From Prochilodus magdalenae (lineage: Eukaryota; Chordata; Actinopteri; Characiformes; Prochilodontidae): 64,000 nucleotides of DNA. How positions within the stretch are numbered: position 1 is the first letter of the stretch; every line of letters begins with the position of its first letter. The position numbers and the translations under genes are program-made. The notes beneath the pieces were generated by a model. That model searched no databases. It was given only the letters and a program-made list of their open reading frames with translations, and was not told the DNA's origin. Positions 1 to 10,902 of this stretch are shown here, one piece after another. The stretch covers positions 151,501-215,500 of the forward strand of contig JAMWET010005033.1 of the NCBI GenBank assembly GCA_024036415.1, read 5' to 3'.

Positions 1-1553
1 AGACGTTCATCAGTACACAAACATACTGACCACTATCACATGCTCCCATGACTTCATCATAAAGCCCTAAACAGGAAGCTTAGATGGTTCTTCTTTTCTT
101 TGGTGTTAGTCATGGTGACCGAAAAGCCTTGAAAGAATAGCGTTCTCCAGCTCTGAAGAGTTCTCTTACATCTCCACTGAACAAAGTAGATGGTCTCTTA
201 GTCACTGTCTGATTTTCCATTCGTGGGACATAATGTAGACATACTTATAAAAGTGCACGGCGCCACTATCAAACCTCAGCACAAGTCTTTTCACAGTGTT
301 CTTATTGCTGCCGGGCTGAGATTGAGATTATTCACAAATAAGTGGCTGTATCTAGAGCTCCACAATACGGAGGAGAACACTAAGCACTTAACTTCGTCAC
401 AACCTCGGTTCGGGGAAGAAACTGACTCAACCATCAATTTCTCTCCAAGCACCTGCTCAACACTTCTGGCTGAGGCTTGAAACCTGAATACCAGAAGAGC
501 TTCTAACCAAAGGTTAATAGGCCTTAATGGGCACCAGAAAGTAAGTTGGCTGCATAGTCTCTGAAATGCCTGTTGTAAGGCTTGTGGTCTGAGATCTGTA
601 ATCATCAGTGAACATTAAATGTACATTAAAACGTTTGTGCGTTGGCAAGAGTATAGTTCTGGGTGGAACTGCAATATCGGGAATTAAACTTCAGTATTAT
701 TAAGTATATCACCTTTAGGATATGTATGTCATTACCGTGTTGATGATGGTATGGTATTGGAGTTGCCATTAATGCTTATATTCATGTCAATAGACAGTAG
801 ACAATTAGTTTTCCATTGTGTAACATTGTAGTTATACCATAACCTATAGTCGTTTGCAATGGTTTAGGGTCTCCTGGTTGGATTACATATCTTGTTGATT
901 CTCTATGTGAGAATAAGTGAATGTGTTATCTACATAAAACACATTTCAGAACACTTTGATGCACAAATGGTGCTTGCTGAATTTAAAATAAAATGACATC
1001 AAGTCTTACTATAAATATAAGATAAAATAAAGTATAAATATAGGATAAAAAAAATGAGAACATTGGATAAAATAAGATAAAAATATAAGATAAAATAAAA
1101 TATAAATATAGAATAAAATAAAAATATATTATAAAATTATTAAAAATATATTTAAAAATAATATAAGTCATATAAGTCATATAATATAAGTCTTGCACAA
1201 CAGGGATACAATATTGTATGTCTAATTCTTTATTACTTCCAGTATGTTTAACCCCATAAATATATAGGAACGTTGCATTAAATGTTTAAATGTACATATT
1301 TAAGTTTGTTTCTGTCAACAAAACATGTAATTTAATGTGCATTCAAACTTTTGTATACAACTGTCTACATCAAACATGCCTTATACCTAAAAAATACCTT
1401 ACACCTAAATTGCAAGCTTATTATTCAGTTATAATTATTTTATGATTTATGACTTATGGAAGGAGCATGTCAGTTATAGGGATGAAGGTGAGAAACTGGA
1501 ATGTGTTTATTGGCTTACATACACGCAGAGTACATTTTTAACTGTTCACTTAC
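1..1553. other. gabbr1 intron, no exon recognised
   Basis: This stretch lies downstream (minus strand) of the 1b-type exon, so it is the start of the next gabbr1 intron. Short open frames on both strands at about 220-605 match no family I recognise. Positions 985-1200 are extremely AT-rich, with repeated ATAAAATA-like words. No splice-flanked exon was found. Confidence 0.5.
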
Positions 1554-1808
1554 CATACTGTCATAATGTATGAGCTCCAGCTCATAGTCCGGTAAGATGT
1601 CGCTGCGGTTGTTGACGAGGTCCAGGGCCATCTGTGCAGCTGGTAGGCACGCCTGTCCACCGGGCCAGCCCCCACTCATCGGGAATAAAGCACCAATGTA
1701 CAACTTCTTCTTTCCTGTAACCGCAAATGGCCAGGAGAGAAGAATCAACAAAGCATAGCAGAGGGCAACTCTCATCCATAGTCTCATTGGGTGACTCAGA
1801 TTTTCCAT
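1554..1808 (-). CDS. gabbr1: gabbr1, 1b-type first coding exon (signal peptide and start of ligand-binding domain)
   Basis: The exon encodes the N-terminus of GABA-B receptor subunit 1, the GABA-binding half of the GABBR1/GABBR2 heterodimeric class C GPCR at synapses. The frame opens with [16 protein letters not shown] and a hydrophobic run ([12 protein letters not shown]) that reads as a signal peptide. The second Met, at residue 8, may be the better start. It continues without an intron into [19 protein letters not shown] and [15 protein letters not shown], close to the start of the mammalian Venus-flytrap domain. The exon ends at a strong donor, ATG|GTAAGTG, in phase 0, where mammals have DSK|. 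An internal acceptor-like site (GCGGTTACAG|GA) sits exactly at the signal peptide/LBD boundary. This matches the mammalian plan, in which 1b starts inside a 1a intron and extends the shared exon at its 5' end. Only this part of the LBD is present; later exons lie beyond position 1. Confidence 0.88.
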
Positions 1809-2460
1809 AGATGCAGCTTATGGCCCAGTTTCTGGGTGAAACGTGGTGACGCTGCACTGTAATACACTATAATACAGCTCGGGTCCAGAGAGACAAACCA
1901 CTCGGAGAGAAAGACGCAATGTTCCTGAGTGGCTTACAGGCGCTTTAATGCACTCGAGAGCTAAAGAAGTGTCACAGGTCCATTACAGATGCATTAACGG
2001 CACCTGCTGTTGTAAAGTTATGGGTGGAAGTTGTAGGAAAGTTTTCGGAAATGCTTCCCAAACGTTTTATCACAGAACACCAGGAATAGCAACAATTCCA
2101 GTGATGTGGTTAACTGGTCTTTATGACAGTTGTTTCCTAATGAACTAAAGCCTGCCCTTCTTTGGAATTCCAGAACAAAAAACTGAATAGAACTTGACAC
2201 TTTTCTACCAGCACTTTATCAATTTCCCAAAGCAGAAATAACTACAGTACACGACTCCACTGTACTCAAACAGACAAACAGACAAACTACTGCAGCTCTT
2301 GTTTCATCATCACTGCTGTAAGCATGTTTTTTGTCCCCATAAATGTTCAGGTTATCCTTTTCAAAGTTCAAGACAGAGGAGGAAACCAGGGCGCTGCCGC
2401 CAAGACGCTTAACACGCTCCGCAACTCACGGCTGCCTGCATAAGTCAAGATGAAGTTTTA
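1809..2460 (-). promoter_or_regulatory. Candidate proximal (1b) promoter and 5'UTR of gabbr1
   Basis: An alternative 1b transcript starting with the 1554-1808 exon would need a start site here, upstream on the minus strand. I see no clear TATA box and only moderate GC. The placement rests on the exon architecture and on mammalian GABBR1, not on a motif. Confidence 0.3.
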
Positions 2461-2639
2461 CACTCCAGGATGCTAGTCCAGCATTTGGTCAGAACAGTGA
2501 AAAAGAGCAATTGTTCTGCCGGCATAATCCTTTAATCCGACGAAAAGAGAGACGCAAAAGTGTGGGCAAGAGAGAGCGCGGAGCGGTATGTGTGCACTGC
2601 AGCTGAGCAAAGCAGCAGGAGACACGAGGAGAGCAGAGC

Positions 2640-3010
2640 TGAGAGACAGCACCTCTATATACAGAGAGAGAGGGGGAGGAGGAGGAGGAGGAGGAAGGAG
2701 AGGATGATGAGGGAGGGAGAGAGAGAGAGAGAGAGAGAGAAAAGAGAGAGGGGGAGGTAGAGGATGAGGGAGAAAGAGAGAGAGAGAGACAGAGAGGATG
2801 AAAGCAAGAGAGAGATTGGAAGGAGAGAGGGAGGGAGAGATGTAGCAGGAATGGAAGATAGTAGAGAAAGTAAAAGAGAGGGGGAGAAAGGAGGAGAAAA
2901 AGAAGAACGAAGAGGGAGAGAAATGGAATAGATAAGAGAGGGGAAGGATGAGAAGTGGGGAGAGAAAAAGTGGCAGGAGAGAGAGAGAGAGAGAGGGGAG
3001 AAAGTCTGGT
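2640..3010. repeat. Purine-rich (GA)n microsatellite tract
   Basis: About 370 bp of imperfect GAGA/GGAG/GAAA repeats on the plus strand, with mixed GAG, GGA and GATG units. The long Ser/Leu or Arg/Glu frames that cross it come from low complexity and are not genes. Confidence 0.9.
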
Positions 3011-3744
3011 TTATGAGTCGGCATTCCCAATTATCTCCCTTCCTCTTTCTCTCTGTAAGCTGAACCATGCAAGATCGTTCTGATGCACATGGTTTAGGTT
3101 GTGCAGGGCTTTGTACAGAATACAGCTCTTACTGTAACTCCTGCCTCTCTGAATGATATCCAAGTTGCTTGAATGACACGGATGAATAGGTTTAGGTTTC
3201 CTTCTCAGTACAGCACTGTATAAGCATTCAACACCACCTTCTCTCTCTCCATCTCACAAACATGCACACCCCTCCCCAACACACACAGACACAATCACGC
3301 GCAACAATCAAACTCTCAAGTCATTACCACCAGCACCTCATACCAAGCCCGAATCCATTAAATCAAGTACCAGCCTGCATGACCTCTTTCAAAAAGCTGA
3401 AAACGGCAGAATAATGCGCTTTCTGTGCCACACAGTGGATGTGCTGCAGCACACGGTGAACGAAACGCTCCAACAGTTCCGTTTCTGCTGCTTTGCACCC
3501 TGCGCTGGGGTGTGAGGCAGGTGCAAACACATACACGGACACATGCGCACACACTCACACACTGTAGCCTACTTAAAGCACCTGTCAGCACTGTAGCAAT
3601 CCCCTCAGCTCCTGTCACCCATTTACATACAGCCATATACATTCATCCATTTACATAAAGCCATATACACACAGCTTTACACAAACAACCTCTTACTTTC
3701 ATTCATTTACATAAATCCATTTACATACCAAGCTATAAAGACAC

Positions 3745-4300
3745 AGTCATTGCACACAGTGCGGTGCAAATAGTCAGACCACCTTCATTTATTCAACTCA
3801 GAGGTGTGTAAGTACCAATTATTCAATTTTCACTGTCAAAACGAGCAAAAACCACAACAATTAAATATGCTATTCAATTTTTCATAGTGTCCACCCTGCC
3901 TCTGCTTCAGCTTCCATTCTTTTTCAGAGCTCTGCTTTCAGATTTTTAATGAAATCTGCAGGGATGCATTTCTACAAATCCAAGGTTCAGTTTAACAAGG
4001 TGAATGTACTTCATGCTTCTCACAATGGAAGTGATAACAAAATCATATAGTGATGCTGAGGACTCTGGGGTGGTCAGTCCATTGTTCTGTACGCCAGCAG
4101 CTCTTTCTTTGCCTTTCAGATGTTCTGTTTCGTCTGTTGGCCTTTTCTCAGTATGGGCATCTTTCAGATCCATAGTGTTGAAAGTGGAGTAGGTAGTTTA
4201 TCTGATGTAAACAGTGTTGGTGATCTACCAGAGCCAGCGCGGTCATCAGGAGAGTCAAACTACTCTGTAGCTTTTAGTACACTTTTTTATTCCAGTTGGA
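3745..4300. mobile_element. Degraded non-autonomous DNA transposon or teleost dispersed repeat
   Basis: The segment opens near 3757 with CAGTGCGGTGCAAATAGTCA, which resembles the terminal repeat of fish Tc1-type elements that begin with a GTGCAAAAGTC-like word. The body includes a phrase around 4060-4090 (ACTCTGGGGTGGTCAGTCCA) that I associate with fish interspersed repeats. No intact transposase frame is present. The right-hand boundary is uncertain. Confidence 0.4.
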
Positions 4301-4429
4301 AACGCTGATTTTCTTGTTTCTTAAGCAAATAGACTATATAGACTAATAACTAATGCCCTCAAAAAAATGTCTCCTGACAAAAAAACAATGTGTACTTAAC
4401 GGTCATTTTGACTAGAAATAAAGGGCCGT

Positions 4430-5440
4430 TTCTGACTATTGTGCAGGACTGTATACACAGAGCCATAAACACCATCTGGCCAAACACCAAGTCGCACACC
4501 CTAATATCCCACCGGACCGGCTTTTTTAATTACAATGTGCATTCGCCGTGGCATTGGTCAATAATCTTATGTAACATCACAACATTTATTCCCGTCCAAA
4601 GTTGATCCTGTATCAATGACGGGAAAACCTCTTTATCAAGTCCTCTCCAGCATGTCCCAAAGACAATCAGTGAGGTTTAGGTCAGCACTGTGGTGCCCAG
4701 TTAATGTGTGAATATGATTTGTAAAGCTCCTTAAATCACTGATGGGATAACCTGGTCATTTAGCAGATTCAGGAAGTCAGGTGACTTCATCTTATTGCCA
4801 CATAATGCTGCTGAGCCCTGACCTGACCAACTGAAGCAACCCTAGATCATAACATGGCCTTCAGAGGTTTGTACAGTGGTCACTATGCGTGATGCTTCCC
4901 TTCCCTTCCTGACATGCGCATTACTTTGGAATAGGCTAAATCTGGACTCATCAAACCATGTGATCTTTTCCATTGCTCCGTGGTCCGATCTTTAGGATCC
5001 CTAGCACACTGAAGCGTTTTTTCTGATAAGCCTCTCTATGTGGACACAGCTGTTTAGTCCATACTTGTGTTTTGACTTCAGAGAGTGTGTAAGGTAATCT
5101 CCGATCACGGCCATTCAAAATATTTTCCTGACCACATTTCGTCTTCGAAGTTGTTGGTTCTTCACCCTCCATCCTTCCAGGTATCAATAATGCATTGGAC
5201 AGTTCTTAAACCAATTCCAGTCTGTCCGGATTCTCCTTACATGTTTTTTTTTGCTTTGCTAAAACATAGTTACATCTTTTCCACCACCGCAATATGCGTC
5301 TTCCCACATGATTGTGTAAGGAATGAGTAGCTACTCACTGCATCAGTTAGAGTTAACAGAATTGTTGCCAGGAGGAACACATTCATCACTGAAGTACACA
5401 TCAAATTAAAGGCTCTTGCTCATTTAAATCCGAAGGCCTG
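4430..5440 (-). mobile_element. Tc1-like transposon relic with decayed transposase
   Basis: Minus-strand frames around 4951-5320 resemble the N-terminal part of a fish Tc1-like transposase. Visible pieces are a KCGQENILNGRDRR-like stretch between the two helix-turn-helix regions, and a later part ending in NGKDHMV before the first catalytic Asp. The C-terminal half (4450-4950) is broken by stops and shifts. DNA words such as GCACACTGAAGCGTTTTTTC are typical of this family. The copy is clearly inactive and lies in a gabbr1 intron in the same orientation as the gene. Confidence 0.7.
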
Positions 5441-6998
5441 TGATATCGTATCGCTTTATAGGATGCTATGGCTGATAGAAGCAAAGAAACAAATCAAGTC
5501 CTTCAATCAAGGCAAGATGAAGTCCAGCTTACCACTGTGTGTGTCACGCCATCAGCTGTCTTTGCACTGCAGCAACAGCCTCTACTCCTCTAGAAAGGCC
5601 TTATACTCGATATTGGAACATTGCTGAGAGGATTTGATTGCATTCAGCCACAAAAGTATTACTGAGATCAAGTACTGATATTGGAAGATTAGTTCCAAAA
5701 CTGTCCACTCTTTAAATGCACTGATTAGGATGGGGGTCTGGACACAGTGTACATTCAGTGGTCCATGCAAATGTCATCTAAATGATCTACATGGCTGAGC
5801 ACAACATATGCCTTCTTACTTTTCCAGCTTTTAAAAACAGCCTGCTGCCTCTCTGCATGCTTTGAAGTCGACCTCAGCCCATCCGGAGCTCCAGTGGACC
5901 CTAGCTCTTCCTGTGACATTTGGTGCTCCATCTCTCTCTCTCTGTCTCTCTCTCTCTCTCTCTCGGTGTGAGTTTAATTCCAGTCTCTCCACATGCCACT
6001 CATGAATTATTTACTCCTGATCTTTAGCTGATATTTAATGAAAGAACACCAGGTGACACCTACCATGTAGCGAGATAATTACAGAGATATGAGTTTCTCA
6101 GAGTAACTACTTTCACACCTTATAGTTAATTATATGTTATATATTATTGGGTGTGAAATCAAGGCACCCATGCTGTAAGCCTGTAAGTCAGAGAATGATT
6201 GTTTCATCAAATCGAATGACAAACTAATAATCTCCTCATTGGTCCGAAAGTGAAGCGATATTGCTTCCAGTAGGGATTTCCTAGGGATCCACTGATGTAA
6301 GAAATTGCGGTCTATGTGTTGGAACCTTGTAAAGCCGAACATTAGTAACATGTAGAAATCTTATTAACATAAACATAGGGACATGAATAAATTGCAGACA
6401 TTCCAGCAGCGTAATCCGGCACCACCTAGACATTCTGCTGTTTCAGATATCAGTAATATGTAAACATGTGCCAGAAGACGCTCACTGCTTTAGGCACTTA
6501 TCTACCAACACAGAAATGATTCTAACTGCGCTGTGCACCTTTAGATTTAGAAGCTGTAACATATGCACATTTTTCTTTCTAGGGCTGAAAGATGAACAGA
6601 TTTCATATGGACATATCACTTTAACTGAGTGCACTTTTCAAACCGCAAGAGCTGCAGTGCTTTTTATTACAACCAACACTCTGAACTGTGTTATTTTAAG
6701 TTTGGAGTGGAGAAATTACGGACTGAGAGATTCATTGTTTTAATATCGAGACGGCAAGCTGAAAGAAGTTTTCGATTTGCAATGTCTAGAAAAATTGCTG
6801 TTCATTTTTTTGCCCAAATCATTTAGCCCTACTTCCTTTTAAATATTTCTAAACTCACACACAATAGACAGATGTTTGTAATGAGAATTGTCTTTACTGC
6901 CTCATATACTTAAAGCACAATGCTGGGTGTGAGAGGAATCCTAACGTTTGATTGTTTTTGCAGGCTTGTAATTTAGTATGGAGTAGTTTTGAGTTGTG
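5441..6998. other. gabbr1 intron, no gene recognised
   Basis: There is a short (CT)n microsatellite at about 5931-5964. Otherwise I see only unremarkable AT-rich sequence, with no frame resembling a known protein and no convincing splice-flanked exon. Confidence 0.5.
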
Positions 6999-7218
6999 TA
7001 CATTTACGGCATTTAGCTGACGCTCTTATCCAGAGCAACTTACAGGGTTAAACATATTACAGGTAGGCCAATGTAGTGTTAGGAGTCTTGCCCAAGGACT
7101 ATTATTGGTGTAGCACAGCATAGTCACTCAGCCCGGGATTCGAACCCCAGTCTACTATGTGTGGTGGTGGCTACTTGGCAGGTATTGGTGTTATCCGCTG
7201 AGCTACACCAACCACCAC
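6999..7218 (-). mobile_element. tRNA-derived SINE, copy 1
   Basis: On the minus strand the unit begins with a tRNA-like head: TTGGTGTAGCTCAGCGG matches an RNA polymerase III A box, and GGGGTTCGAATCCC (plus-strand positions 7135-7148) is a near-perfect B box. It ends with TTGCTCTGGATAAGAGCGTC and then AAATG-type words, the tail seen on the LINE at 8889-8958. A second copy is at 37507-37714. Confidence 0.78.
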
Positions 7219-8302
7219 TTGTACTATATACTAGGTGTTTTGCTGTTTGGCCGAGTTGCTTGTGCACTGTATGGGACGCTGTGTGTATGAGGTAGTCTGA
7301 CCTGTTCTGTCATCACAACTCTATGAAGTTGCTTAATGCGGAAACTCAAATCATGATGATGATAAAAGTTTGATTTACTGCACAGCCCCATTTTTAATGG
7401 AAGTAAAGCCATTTTCTGAGCATTTTTGCTGGTTTGTTCACTCTGAAGTTTTCACACACTGTAAATAGTTTTCTCCAATTATGTCAAATGAAACACTGAT
7501 GACAAAAATGGGGATACTTGCTTTTGGACAGTGATGATATGACATATATGATTTTAATTCCAAAATGTATTGTAGATCACTTTTAGGAGTTTTTATGATA
7601 TCGGTAGTAAGGTTTGACTTTTACACTTATAGGAAATATCGTTATGATTAACGTCATATCATTAACACCACCTTTATTGTAGAAATAACAGTGTGTTTTC
7701 TATTATACATCAGCTGTTGTTTCTTTCAATAACATCACATTATCACATATACAGCATTTTGTAATGATTATTTTTTTTTGTATTTACTATTGAAAACATT
7801 GTTGTTGTTTTTTAAGTCCTTTCCTTAACCCCAGCCCTCAGCACGAAGCAAAATCCTCACTGATGTTTCTGCAGTGCAATATGCTGAAGGTAAAGTGGAC
7901 TCGGGAAGCTCCATAGTGCAGAAATTCAGCAGGTTACAGCAGTTCTTTAGTGCCATGTTCCTGGCAGTTCAGTGATTATGATCAACAGTCAGCATGCCGC
8001 TTACTGCAGCATCAACAATTTAATGGGGTTTTTGTTAGGGTGGTCCTGCACATCCCCAAATCACAAGAGGAAACGCTACGCAGAACACAGATATGCACAG
8101 AAACATTAACCAGCATGCCTACACACGAGAGGACACAAGCACACACACGCACACAAGCCAGGAGTTAATCTTCACCCTGCTGAGACTGCACTACAGCAAA
8201 TACACAGTGATCCCTCCCTGTGAGTTAATGGTGGGGTGAGGAAGTGGGGGGTCAGGAAAGAAGAAAATATGGAGGAAAGAATGAAGGGAGGAGGGGGAGT
8301 GA
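7219..8302. other. gabbr1 intron, no gene recognised
   Basis: AT-rich intronic sequence with a short CA-rich stretch near 8130-8160. No coding similarity or structured repeat was recognised. Confidence 0.5.
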
Positions 8303-8514
8303 CTAGATGGATGGATTTATAGATTGGTGGATGGATGGATGGATAAGGGAATGGATGGATGGATGGATGGATGGATGGATGGATAGATAGATAGGGGGAT
8401 GGATGGACGGATGGATAGATGGATGGATGGATAGGTGGAAGAAAGGATGGATGGATGGATAGGTGGATGGATGGATGGATGGATGGATGGATGATAAGTG
8501 GAAGGATGGAACAT
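8303..8514. repeat. (GGAT)n microsatellite, left block
   Basis: About 200 bp of GGAT repeats with a few GATA, GACG and AAGG interruptions. The long Ile-His-Pro-Ser frames on the minus strand are products of this tetranucleotide repeat. Confidence 0.95.
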
Positions 8515-8958
8515 ATCCAGACTCTTCTATGTCCTGGCTCCCAAATGGTGGAATGAACTCCCACTGGGCGTCAGAACAGCGGAGTCTCTTGCGGTCTTCA
8601 AATGCAGACTGAAGACCCATCTCTTCGTAATGCACTTAAGTGAGTGAGCTCTAGTAGAGGAGTAAATTGTGTGTATTGTGTTGCACTTATAACGACCTTT
8701 TCTCCTCTATAGGAATGAGCACTGGGCTGGGGTTGCTAGGTAATGGTTTACTTGCTCTATGTCTGTGTATTAATCTCTAGGTACCAGCACTGGCCCCCTG
8801 TTCGGGCAGTGTCTGAGCTCGTGTTGAGCTTTAGGCTCTAAAAACTTCCTACTAGCTGAAATATTATCCAACGGAATACTAAGCAGGGTTGTAAATTGCT
8901 CTGGATAAGAGCATCTGCCAAATGCCTTAAATGTAAATGTAAAATGTAAAATGTAAAA
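8515..8958 (+). mobile_element. L2-type LINE 3' end (ORF2 C-terminus plus 3' tail)
   Basis: The frame from 8537 to the stop at 8645-8647 reads [20 protein letters not shown], then [16 protein letters not shown]. This is the conserved C-terminus of fish L2/CR1-like reverse transcriptase ORFs (pattern LWNxLPLxxR...SLxxFKxxLKTHLF). A 3'UTR of about 240 bp follows, ending in TTGCTCTGGATAAGAGCATC and short AAATGTAAATGTAAA-type repeats, the usual L2 tail. The copy is 5'-truncated, as is normal for LINEs. Both flanks are GGAT microsatellite. Confidence 0.8.
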
Positions 8959-9001
8959 GGATGGATGGCTGGATGGATGGATGGATGGATGGATAGATGG
9001 A
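8957..9001. repeat. (GGAT)n microsatellite, right block
   Basis: About 45 bp of GGAT repeat with one GGCT variant. It directly follows the LINE tail, so the LINE fragment is bracketed by the same tetranucleotide on both sides. Confidence 0.9.
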
Positions 9002-10716
9002 CTGAATCTAAAATAGCCTGATATGTCTGGAGATGGTATTACCTGACTCTACCTTACGCTGACTCTAATCCTAAAAAGGCTCTCAATTTTACTGTGTAAG
9101 AAAACATGTTTTATTGCAAAAGTCTAAACTTCATATAAAGAAACTATACAGATTCAACAGACCTGCATTTCTTCTCCTTCTCAAACATGCTTAAAGCTTC
9201 AACCAGCGTCAGTGCTCCAGCTTTCAGCATAAGCCTATTCTTGGTAAAAGACAGCCCTCTTGTGGTCAAATGTGGTATTACAAGTCAGACCACATGTGTA
9301 CAGCAGCCTTCGGCCTCCTGCCTTATTAAACCCACCTGATTCAACTCATCAGCTAAGTGAAAACGCCTTCATGAGTTCAGTTTAAAGCATTAGGCAGGTG
9401 AAAGCACTAATCTCTGCGGAGCCGTGGCCCAAAAGGAATCCAATTTGACATGCCTGAATTAGACTTCAATTATTTTATTTCAGTTACAGCAGCTTCATAG
9501 CACATGAAACGAAGAGTTCATAACTTAGGACAGAGAATGAAAGAAAGGTCAGGAACAGACCTGAACTGTAACAAACCAGGTCTTACCTGTATAATTCCTG
9601 TCATCTGATGGCAAGCAGTGGAATTCAGAGCAAAAGTTAAAGAGCAGCAGGTATTGAATAGAGTAACAGAGATATGATGCTTAGTAGTGGTTCTTGGGCA
9701 TCCTGGGAACTACTGTCTTGCAGAGCTAGTTCCAGCCTGTATAAGTTAATTAGCTGGAGCAGGTGTGGAAGACTGGTTAGAACTACACTCTGCAGGGTGA
9801 TAACTCTCAGGAGCCTTATTCAAAACCACGCACTTCGGTGCTATGCACACTAAACAAAGGAAGGGGCTTCTTAGGTGTTGCACTACTTTTGACATACTAT
9901 ATATTGAGTAGTATGTGGTTTTGGATGCAGCAAAGGTGGATGTGCTAATACAGGTTTGTATTATATACGTTTTACTGACAGCATATTTGTGCTTTAGGAA
10001 TAAAATATTTTTTATTAGAATTTTGATTTTATTTAATGAAGTTTTGTGAACGGTCTTGGTTTGCTATGGGAAAAAAAGCCTGATGCGCAAATTCAAACCT
10101 AAAGAACATAATTTAGGTTTACCAGTGATTAAATTGACAATATATTTTTGGAGCTACTTTAGCAATGTGAAGGTGTATACCATTACGTCCATACAGTCAG
10201 CGAAAAAAGTGAAATCAGATTTCAAAGTGTCCCTTGTGTCATTTGCAAAGTGACAAACAACAATGTCAAATCCAGAGTGCTGAACGTGCTGGGATTTACT
10301 ACATGGAATACCATAGCAACCCATAACAAATCCAAATCCTTCACAATGCTAAGAAGATCTGATTTCAGACACAAATCCAATTTCCCTGCCTTCTCAACAC
10401 AGCCTGCCTGACTGGAGCTCATCTGCTGCACAACTGTTAAGTCATCTACCAGTAGATGTCACTGCTTTACTGTGAACAGCCCAACATTGCATATCCAACC
10501 AACAGATGCCTGACTACTGCACAAGCAACGTCTTGTTAACAGTGGCTTCTTTTCGCAGATGGATGAGCTAGAGATCTGATAAATATGCACCAACAGATGC
10601 ATATATAGTAGATGTAGGTGTTTCTTATAAAATGGATAATGTTGCTACAGGGTAAACTGGCAGCTCAGCATCTGTGTGTGTGTGTGTGTGTGTGTGGTAT
10701 AATGAAGACTACTCAC
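9002..10716. other. gabbr1 intron
   Basis: No gene or recognisable element was seen, apart from a (GT)n run at about 10674-10697 just downstream of the sushi exon's donor. In mammals a 21-base exon follows the second sushi exon. Its counterpart would lie between 1809 and 10716, but it is too short to find by eye. Confidence 0.5.
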
Positions 10717-10902
10717 AAACACACAGTGGTTTGGGTGAGTCCCAGGTGCCAAGCTTGGTGCAGTGGGAGATGTTTCTGCCCTCCAGCAAAAATCCAGCAT
10801 GGCAGCTGTAATGCAGCACTGTGCCCTCTGCTGGAGGTCCAGCAGGCAGCACCGCCACTCTTCCATTCTCTAAAGACGTCCAGACACGTGGACACAGCAG
10901 CA
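10717..10902 (-). CDS. gabbr1: gabbr1, sushi (CCP) domain 2 exon, specific to the 1a isoform
   Basis: This 186-base exon encodes a complement-control-protein (sushi) module that in mammals is found only in GABBR1a. The sushi domains direct 1a-containing receptors to axons and presynaptic sites. The translation includes CPRVWTSLENGRVAVL, HYSCHAGFLLEG and TWDSPKPLC. It aligns with mammalian sushi 2 with the same Cys-to-LENG spacing, and keeps the four Cys and the terminal Trp-x-x-x-x-Pro-x-Cys. The acceptor is CTCATCAG|TG and the donor is T|GTGAGT, both phase 1 as expected for a CCP exon, so skipping it keeps the frame. It cannot be joined directly to the acceptor inside the 1554-1808 exon, because the T plus GA would form a stop. 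A small intermediate exon is therefore expected. The sushi 1 and 1a signal-peptide exons were not found. Confidence 0.85.

Noticed and set aside
2473..3068. 185-codon minus-strand frame
   Set aside because: The Ser/Leu/Pro-rich product comes from a GA-rich repeat; it is not a gene.
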